This document shows, piece after piece, positions 56,973-64,000 of a DNA stretch of 64,000 nt (positions are counted from its first letter, which is position 1; each line of letters starts with the position of its first letter). The notes under the pieces were generated by a model that saw only the letters and a list, made by a program, of their open reading frames with translations, was not told where the DNA came from and ran no database searches. The position numbers and the translations under genes are program-made. This DNA comes from Sporothrix humicola (taxonomy: Eukaryota > Ascomycota > Sordariomycetes > Ophiostomatales > Ophiostomataceae). Where the stretch lies: NCBI GenBank assembly GCA_021396245.1, contig WNYE01000024.1:310001-374000 (forward strand). The letters are read 5' to 3'.

Positions 56973-59614
56973 ATGGCGACAGTTCAGCCGCGCATCTCAC
57001 AGCGCCAGTCGCTGGCCTGTAGGGGTGGGTGAATTCCCCCGCGATAACAGATTGAACACCACTAATAGCAGCAGAATGCACACGGTCGAAACGAAAATGC
57101 AGCAAGGACATTCCGTGCGCGCGGTGCCGACGGCTCGGGCTGGACTGCAGCCGCGAGGTGGTGCGGCTGCGGCGCGTGATTAGCCAGAACGGCCGCGAGA
57201 TTGCCTTTTTGGATTCGCTGCGAGCGGAGCTGGAAGGAAATGGGGGTGGACAAGCATATGGAGGATCGTCACAGAGAGTAGCACGCGTGCTGCAGCGATT
57301 GTCAGACCGCGTGCAGTTCCTGCAATCGGGACAGGCGGCCACAGGGACAGGCGGTGACGGACTAGAGGCTTTGTCAGGACTTTCTGGGACGGCATCGCCA
57401 GACCAATCGAGCTCGCCACATGGACAGCATCACTCTTCTTCACACGACGACAACCGGCCACGATCACACCCTTACGGCGTCGCCCACGGCCAGGGAAACG
57501 GCAACAACAACGGCCGACGATCCCGCTCGCAGTCGCCCTCGGCATCGTCCCAAGACATGCAAGACTCGCTGATCGTCACGGCCCTCGAGCACGTCGCCTG
57601 GGGCCGCAACACCGGCAGCTGCTACCCGCACCGGCGGTGTGCCTGCCAGTACAACACAAACGGCCCGACACACTACTACTCGCAACAGATCCTGTACTCG
57701 CCCGTCGCCGCGCGCGTCGTCCAGGACAATCTACCCGATCCATCGCGGGCCGAGGCCATGGTCCGTTTTCATTTACAGCATGTCGCCTGGCACCACAGCT
57801 GTCTGCACGCACCGACGTTTCTGGCGCAGTGCACACGCTTCTGGACAACCGGCGAGACGGAACACCCGCAGTGGTTAGCACTGTACCTGGCCGTGCTGTC
57901 GACGACGCATTTCTGCTTGCTTCATAGCCCAAAGTACGGACGGGCGCCGGCCTTTGGGGCCACCGCAACATCTCCACCACTGGCTGTCGACCCGAGTGAT
58001 CCCCAGTCGGCCCAGTCTCTCTTCCAGGCGATGCTCGACGTGCTGCACGAGTGCCAGTTTCTACAAAATGTGTCGCTGTTTGCCGTCCAGGCGATTGTCA
58101 TATCGACCGAAGTGGCGCACAATTTGGGGTTGAGTCAACTCAATGCCACGCTCCTGGCAGCCGCCGTGCGCATCGCCGAGTGTCTCGGCGTGCATAAGAT
58201 TGCCGACGAGCAAAAGCGGACAGACCTCGAGGCAGAAACAAACGGGGTCTTCGCAGTCGAACGCCGGGAACGCGAGATTGGCCGCCGCGTATGGCTGCAG
58301 ATGGTCGTCCAGGACCACTTTGCCATGCCCTTTACCGACACGCAGGCCATCCACCCACACCAGTACGCCACTGGTCTGCCGCGCAACTGCGACGACGCTG
58401 AGCCCGACGAGGGCGACAACCGGGATGGCTTGGTCGAGAAGCCGGACTCTCTTCCAACAATCAGCAGCTACAATATTGTCCTAAGCACACTGGCCCGTCT
58501 TGTGCCAGAACTGGCCGCCGGCCTGGGACCGCTACGGGCGAGAAAACCTCTCAATGAACAGTACGAACACATCCTGGCCATGGACCACAAGATGCGCCAG
58601 GTCGTGCGGGCCATCCCGCCCTTTTTCCTCAGACAGGACCCTGTGCTCGAAGCACAGGTGCCGTGGCTCGCAATTGCCCGCCAGAGCATGGCCATTACGG
58701 CCGCCGAAAAGATTATCATGGTGCACCGACCCTTTCTGTTCCGGTCGTTCCAGTCGCCGCCCAAGGGCACGTCCCCATCGTCGTCGCCACCGCCCTACAT
58801 CCACACCCGCCGGACCTGCGTGTCCGCCGCCATGACGATTTTGAGGGAACACCGCAACATTAGCGAGGCCGGCGACATGTCTCTGTGGACTCACACGGCG
58901 TTCTGCATTACCGCAGCACTCCTTCTTTCGTTCGAAGTCCTCTGCAGCAAAGACGTCGACGCCGACGACGCCGCCCGCGAGCAGCAGGCAACCTATCGGA
59001 GCGCCATCCAGTACGCCCGCGAGTACCTGTCGGGCCGACTGCACGACGTGCTCGCCCAGCGCGGCGTCTTACTCATTGACTCCCTCTTTCCGGGTGGCCC
59101 GTCGAGCGAGGCCGTCACGCCGTCCGCCAAGGAGAACGGCAGCAGCATCCGGTTCGACGACGTCGTCTCGGCGTTCACGGCCGGCTGGGCCATGTTTGGC
59201 ATCCACTCGGAGATGCAGCGCGGGACGACGGGCGTGACGGCCAGTGTGGGCCATCCGGGGAGTGTTGGCAGTGCACCGGGCAGTCTAGGTGTACCGTCGC
59301 CAGGCTATGCCGGGGGTTACCGTCCGGGTCCGACTCAACAAGGGCCACCCATACTGCCGCCCCTCCCGCCACAACCGTACGTCCCCGGCGTCGGTGTTCT
59401 CCAGGGCATGGGCGTGCCCGTCCACCCCGACTACGGCCATCCCCAGCACCAACATCAGCACCCTCAACATCCTCACCAACAACATCCCCACCAACCACAA
59501 CACCCACACCCACGTCAACCGACCTTCACCGAGACAATGTCGCCCAACCTCGAAGACTTTGACGCCTGGTTCCAGCACATCTTTGCCACAGGGAACGGGA
59601 CGACGTTCGAGTAG
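56973..59614 (+). CDS. Zn2Cys6 transcription factor with fungal-specific regulatory domain
   Basis: Join(56973..57024, 57075..59614). The first exon is only 52 nt; the 50-nt intron (gtgggt...cactaat...gcag) splits the zinc cluster and its removal gives A-C16-R-E-C19-TRSKRK-C26-SKDIP-C32-AR-C35-RRLGLD-C42, a perfect C-x2-C-x6-C-x5-C-x2-C-x6-C. Product 863 aa. After the cluster comes a coiled-coil-like linker, a polar stretch, and the fungal_trans middle homology region (AVRIAECLGVHKIAD, ERREREIGRRVWLQMVVQDHF). A Gly/Pro/His/Gln-rich C-terminus carries a (HPQHPHQQ) tract and an acidic end (NLEDFDAWFQHIFA) typical of activation domains. Same strand as the alcohol oxidase, 977 bp downstream; target unknown. 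Confidence 0.92.
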
Positions 59615-61113
59615 ACGGCGAGCAGAAAAGAGAATACATTCTGAATGTACGACTAGACACAACATAGAGAATAAAGTTTACGATTTACGAGTCGTTGGAT
59701 GACTTACTTTTGGATACACGTATTGATCGTTTTCCTTTTTGGGCAATGTCCACTTTCTGCCAGCATGGGTCTCCAGCAGTTCTTCCACGCAAAGAAGTAT
59801 TACAGTGTTTCGCTGATTTTGAGTTGTTTTCATTTACTCGTCTTCTTTTTGTTCTTCTCTTCTTTGCTTCTCTTCTTCGACTTCTCTTGCTCTCTTCGTT
59901 GATGTCGTCCCTCGTGCTCGCTGCATGGTCTTGTAATTCAGGCGCTGTCATTGGCTGCCATTGGCCACGACCCCTGTAATTCACACCCAACCCACTAACA
60001 CACGCTAAACCCACACACCCCTACCCCTGTTGTTCTCCACACTTTCTTTCAACGACAGCCAAGTACGACATCGAATGGCAGCACGTGGGAGACTGAACCA
60101 CTTTCGACGACGACTTTTGACGAACATCACTTCCCAATTCTGTGAGAGCCCGCACAGTTTTTGTGTGGTAGCCTCGTGGTCTTCTTCCCGCTGTCCTTTA
60201 ATTTTGTACCTCCTGCATTTCTTCAACCCCCGTCTCTACCGCCAACCCAGAAAGAGACACCGAGAGTCTGGTTTTGTTTCCTGGTCGTGCATTCCTGGAT
60301 GTTATTCGGGATGCACTCCCACGCCCGCTGCCAACTGCCTGCAACCAGCGTATGCAGGAAATAACAAGCGGCACACGACAAAACGTTTGTTTACCAAAAT
60401 GAGAGAACAAAATTACCCACAATGGCTACCGACGACACCAATATTTGCAAAGTTGCCCTCTTCCGTCGTCTTGTCGTATTCTTTCCGCACTCAGAGCCAG
60501 GCTGGGGAAATGATACTCTGAAATGATGCACACTTCCGCCGACGCCACTTTTTACTGTCGTGCCCAGATGTCCACCCCGGTCGTGGTAGTCAGGAACGTG
60601 CCCAGGAAGGCGTGGAAATACGCCAGAAAAAAAGAAAAAGAAGGACAAGAAAAGAACTTGAGTGTGGGGGACAAGAAAGACCAAGACGCCCGACATGACC
60701 AAGACGAGACGAAAGACTGACAATACTGCGTCCAAGACTAGAAAAACACAAGAACCCGAAGCTTGCAAAGCTTGAAAAACGCCTCAAGCTTGTTTGCTCT
60801 TGTCTTTTCTTGTCCCTTCTTGTCTCCGCCTTGTCATTGACTAGAGTCCACTCCTTTCCACAAACAATCTTGGCAAGCCGAGATCCGGTTGAGTCGACTG
60901 AAAAGTACGACGTACTCCATTTCCAATGTCAATATATTAATAGAGACGCCTGTCGATCTTCCCTTCATTCTTTTGGTTCTTCTCTCCAACGGATCTGCTG
61001 TATCCATTCGTCACTCTTTTGTTTCGTTTTCTTCTGTCATTCTTTCCTCTTTCTTCTTTCTTCTTTTATTTTGTTTAATTCCTTCTTCCCCATCTACCTG
61101 CTAATCCAGCAAA
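59615..61113. other. 1.5-kb intergenic region
   Basis: No gene supported. The section 61000-61090 is T/C-rich and directly precedes the acid phosphatase ATG; it is the probable core promoter and leader. Confidence 0.5.
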
Positions 61114-63291
61114 ATGAAATTCCTCATCACTCTGGCCTCGTTGGCCGGCGTGGCGTCTGCGGCCTTCGCCGTCGCCGACAACTCGTCCGTGACCAGTCAG
61201 GTCCGTGTTGCCTACCACGGCGACGAGGGCATGATGGTCAGCTGGAACACCTTGAAGCAGCTGGACAACCCCACCGTCTTTTACGGTCTGTCGGCAGACA
61301 GCATGACCGAGAAGGCGTCGAGCGACGTGTCGGTCACGTACCCGACGTCGCTGACCTACAACAACCATGTTCTCCTCGAGGGACTCAAGGCCGACACTCT
61401 CTACTACTACCAGCCCCAGGACCTGCTGGCCAACGAGACGGTCTACGGCCCGTATACGTTTAAGACGGCCAAGTCGGCGGGCGACATGACGCCGTACTCG
61501 ATTGCGTTTGTGTGCGATCTGGGCACCATGGGCTCGGGCACGCTGGGCCTCACAGACATCCCCAACAAGAAGACGGACACCAACGAGATCCTGCAGCCCG
61601 GCGAGCAGACCACGGTCGAGTCGCTGGCGGCGCTGATCGACACGTACGATTTCCTGGTGCACCCGGGCGATCTGGCGTACTCGGACTACTGGCTCAAGGA
61701 GGAGCTGGCGGACTACATTAATGCCACGATCGAGGACGGCCCTGTCCTGTACGAGACCATTCTGAACGAGTTTTACGACGAGATGGAGGCCATCAGCGCT
61801 TTCCGGCCGTACATGATTGGCGTCGGCAACCACGAGGCCAACTGCGACAACGGCGGCTCCGGGTCGTACGACAGCTCGATCTGCGTCGAGGGCCAGCTCA
61901 ACTTCACGGGCGTCCGCAACCACTTCCGCATGCCCGCAGACATTTCTGGCGGTGTCGGCAATTTCTGGTACTCGTTCGACTACGGCATGGTCCACTACGT
62001 CTACTTTAACACGGAGACGGACCTGGGCAACGGCCTGCTGAACGACGAGCAGGCTCCGCTGTCGGCTGGCCCCTTTGGCTCGTACCCCAACGAACAGGTC
62101 GACTGGCTCGAGAAGGACCTGGCTGCCGTCGACCGCTGCAACACCCCCTGGGTCGTCGCCCTCGGCCACCGTCCCTGGTTCACGTCCGGTGACAACTGCG
62201 ACAACTGCTCGACGGCCTTCTCCCAGCTGTTTGAGGACCACGGTGTCGATCTGGTCCTGCAGGGCCATTTCCACGTCTACGAGCGCAACCTGCCCGTCTT
62301 CACGAACGGCACCATCGACCCCAACGGCTACGAGAACCCGTCGGCCCCTCTATACCTAATCAACGGCCTTGCCGGCCACTGGGGCGGCATGGACGTCTTT
62401 ACCGAGCCCATCATGGAGTACCAGGCTTTCGGTCTGTCCGACGACGACGCCACCTACGGCTGGTCCCGTCTGCATTTCTTCAACGCCACGCACCTCCAGC
62501 ACGAGTTTGTGGCGAGCAAGAACAACAGCGTCCTGGACTCCACTGTCCTCTACAAGGAGCACGTCTGCAAGTCGGGCGGCTCGTCGTCCAGCTCCGTGAC
62601 CGCCTCGTCGACTTCCGCCTCGGCCAGTGCCAGCGGTATTGCTTCCGCTTCGGCCACTTCGGCCTCTGCCTCCACCACTGGCGCTCCCTCGTCGATCGCC
62701 GATTGCGAGACCACCTCTCCTTCCGGCTCGGCCACTGGCTCGGCTGGTGCCACAGGCTCGGCTGGTGCCACTGGTTCTGCCGGTGTTTCTGGCTCTGCCT
62801 CTGCCACCGCTTCCGCCACTTCCTCCTTCACTACCTCCACCATCCTGTCCACAACCACCTACACCATCACCTCTTGCGCTCCCACCGTCACAAACTGCCC
62901 CGTCGGCCACGTCACCACCGAGGTCGTCACCATCCTAACCACCTGGTGCCCCGAGACCGAGACCGGCAAGACACAGCCTACTGGTCAGCCTACCGGTGAG
63001 CAGTCTGGCCCTGCTGGTGTCAAGACTACTCAGACTGTCGCTCCCTCGTCCGTTCCCACCGGCGGTTACACAAACTCGACCGGCAGCGGTTCGGGTAGTA
63101 GTTCGGGCAGTGGCTCTGGCTCTGGATCTGGATCTGGCTCGGGTAGCGGCAGTGGCTCTGGCTCCGGCTCTGGCTCTGGCTCGTCTGGCTCTGGTGGTGG
63201 CTCGGTCGTCACTGCCGGCGCCGCCAACATTGCCGTCAATGCGGCCAGCGTTCTCCTGCCCGTCATGGCCGGTGCTGTTGCTCTCCTGTAA
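61114..63291 (+). CDS. GPI-anchored purple acid phosphatase (metallophosphoesterase)
   Basis: Single exon, 725 aa. Signal peptide 1-16 (MKFLITLASLAGVASA). N-terminal fibronectin-like domain, then the dinuclear-metal motifs: Asp135 in F-V-C-D-L-G (the usual Gly before Asp is Cys), HPGDLAYSDY (Asp186, Tyr189), GNHE (Asn239-His240), L-G-H-R-P-W (His352) and GHFHVYER (His385, His387). It hydrolyses phosphomonoesters outside the cell, typically for phosphate scavenging. After residue 480 come Ser/Thr/Ala-rich linkers with GATGSAGATGSAG repeats, then a long (G-S)n tract and a hydrophobic tail (NAASVLLPVMAGAVALL). That tail is a GPI-attachment signal, which places the enzyme at the membrane or wall. 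Most PAPs of moulds lack such a long stalk. Confidence 0.93.
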   Translation: MKFLITLASLAGVASAAFAVADNSSVTSQVRVAYHGDEGMMVSWNTLKQLDNPTVFYGLSADSMTEKASSDVSVTYPTSLTYNNHVLLEGLKADTLYYYQPQDLLANETVYGPYTFKTAKSAGDMTPYSIAFVCDLGTMGSGTLGLTDIPNKKTDTNEILQPGEQTTVESLAALIDTYDFLVHPGDLAYSDYWLKEELADYINATIEDGPVLYETILNEFYDEMEAISAFRPYMIGVGNHEANCDNGGSGSYDSSICVEGQLNFTGVRNHFRMPADISGGVGNFWYSFDYGMVHYVYFNTETDLGNGLLNDEQAPLSAGPFGSYPNEQVDWLEKDLAAVDRCNTPWVVALGHRPWFTSGDNCDNCSTAFSQLFEDHGVDLVLQGHFHVYERNLPVFTNGTIDPNGYENPSAPLYLINGLAGHWGGMDVFTEPIMEYQAFGLSDDDATYGWSRLHFFNATHLQHEFVASKNNSVLDSTVLYKEHVCKSGGSSSSSVTASSTSASASASGIASASATSASASTTGAPSSIADCETTSPSGSATGSAGATGSAGATGSAGVSGSASATASATSSFTTSTILSTTTYTITSCAPTVTNCPVGHVTTEVVTILTTWCPETETGKTQPTGQPTGEQSGPAGVKTTQTVAPSSVPTGGYTNSTGSGSGSSSGSGSGSGSGSGSGSGSGSGSGSGSGSSGSGGGSVVTAGAANIAVNAASVLLPVMAGAVALL
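63079..63195 (+). repeat. Gly-Ser repeat-encoding tract in phosphatase gene
   Basis: A run of ggctct/ggatct/ggcagc hexamers encodes alternating Gly and Ser just before the GPI signal. Mixed synonymous codons suggest selection at protein level with slippage-driven length change. Confidence 0.85.
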
Positions 63292-63987
63292 GGGGTTACT
63301 TTATCCATATTATCAGTATATTTTGTAAACTAGAGAAAAGTAATAAAGATTTTGTGGTGCAACCAAAGCTATCTCGTGAGAGGCAAAGTTTAGAAATCGT
63401 GTTCTGAAAATGTGGTAATAAGCGATGCACGTGTCGTATTTTATTTACCCCACGATGTTTTATAAAATTTTATTTGTTATCTTATTTATATATTCTTTTC
63501 TTTCAGGTGTATTTTCATGTTTTTCTCAAATTATTTCAAGTTATAACTATTGTGTTTTTTAAATTTCAACTTATTTTCCTGTTCTTTTCGAAAAGGAAAA
63601 TAACAAATTCGCCATTAGGCCAAGATTAGTACTCATTTAAAAATAAAAATTTTCACAGAATTGATTTAAGCAAGGGACCACAGGAAACTCGATAATTGAT
63701 ACTCTGTATTTATTCCATTCGAATTATTTAACATTTGAATGAAAATGTCAATTGTTTGTGCTGTTAAATTCAAACACAAAATGAATGTGGTATTGAAACG
63801 AGTGATGTCATTGTACAGAAATCGCACCACGTGACCCCGCGTGAAGTGCAGGTCCCTTAATCCCTTATCGTGACAGGCGGGGCACCGCCTGACATCTTTA
63901 ACTCTTTCCAACTGCCAACCCAAACCAAACCACGTCGCTCTGTCTTTCAACACACGACGACACCCTCGACACTCTCGACCCTCCACG
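63292..63987. other. Intergenic, AT-rich then CA-rich leader
   Basis: Positions 63440-63760 are AT-rich. The last 80 bases are a CA/CT-rich sequence (caacacacgacgacaccctcg) like a 5' UTR, leading into an ATG at 63988. The minus-strand frame through this region is not supported. Confidence 0.45.
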
Positions 63988-64000
63988 ATGCAGCTCCTCT
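63988..64000 (+). CDS. Start of a further gene (first 4 codons)
   Basis: An ATG follows a typical fungal leader; visible codons give M-Q-L-L, compatible with a signal peptide. The window ends here, so this is a prediction from context only. Confidence 0.4.

Noticed and set aside
61075..62274. 399-codon minus-strand frame opposite the acid phosphatase
   Set aside because: Antisense shadow caused by high third-position GC; no domain pattern.
1..64000. tRNA, rRNA or CRISPR features
   Set aside because: No tRNA A-box/B-box pair, rRNA sequence or spaced short repeats of CRISPR type was seen; CRISPR is not expected in a fungal nucleus. A tRNA scan could still find something missed by eye.

Overview
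The window is nuclear DNA of a filamentous ascomycete, most probably a Sordariomycete. Genes are monocistronic with short GT-AG introns (43-74 nt, often with a CTAAC/CTGAC-type branch site), GC-rich coding sequence and pyrimidine-rich promoters. The gene content is typical of moulds: scytalone dehydratase, a GMC alcohol oxidase, a Zn2Cys6 regulator, GT71 mannosyltransferase and several MFS permeases. The genus cannot be read from the sequence. All splice junctions were placed by hand and checked for frame closure.

Layout. 1-408: 3' end of a PUL-domain gene. 0.7-5.4 kb: a secreted/single-pass surface protein and scytalone dehydratase (DHN-melanin). 7.5-8.6 kb: a DUF2293 nuclear-type protein. 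9.46-11.6 kb: a striking array of seven tiny same-strand ORFs (30-50 codons) for related Cys-rich, membrane-like micropeptides behind a single TATA box, followed by a possible larger relative. 13-30 kb: ordinary core genes, namely a BRE4/FUSC-type transporter, an ACS-family MFS permease, a Golgi mannosyltransferase, a mitochondrial PP2C phosphatase and a TRI12-type MFS exporter. 30-43 kb: a gene-poor, decaying accessory region with a broken wax-synthase-like acyltransferase, a truncated GH27 alpha-galactosidase, a 369-bp tandem repeat showing RIP-like C-to-T/G-to-A decay, a chimeric secreted-protein ORF, and a carboxylesterase/TupA-like fusion fragment. 41.8-50.4 kb: a 2OG-Fe(II) oxygenase, another ACS-family MFS permease, and two tandem paralogues of a trypsin-fold protein, the second lacking the His/Asp half of the triad. 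53.9-64 kb: alcohol oxidase, a Zn2Cys6 activator whose first exon is very short, a GPI-anchored purple acid phosphatase, and the first codons of a further gene.

The core genes look independent and there is no convincing biosynthetic cluster. Alcohol oxidase and the Zn2Cys6 factor are same-strand neighbours and could be functionally linked, but nothing in the sequence proves it. The observation most likely to be new is the micro-ORF array at 9.8-10.9 kb. The linkers between its members are unalike, while the peptides keep a common pattern (L-C-C, W-F-x-F-M-P-C-C, Y-x-C-C-K-acidic) through synonymous codon changes.
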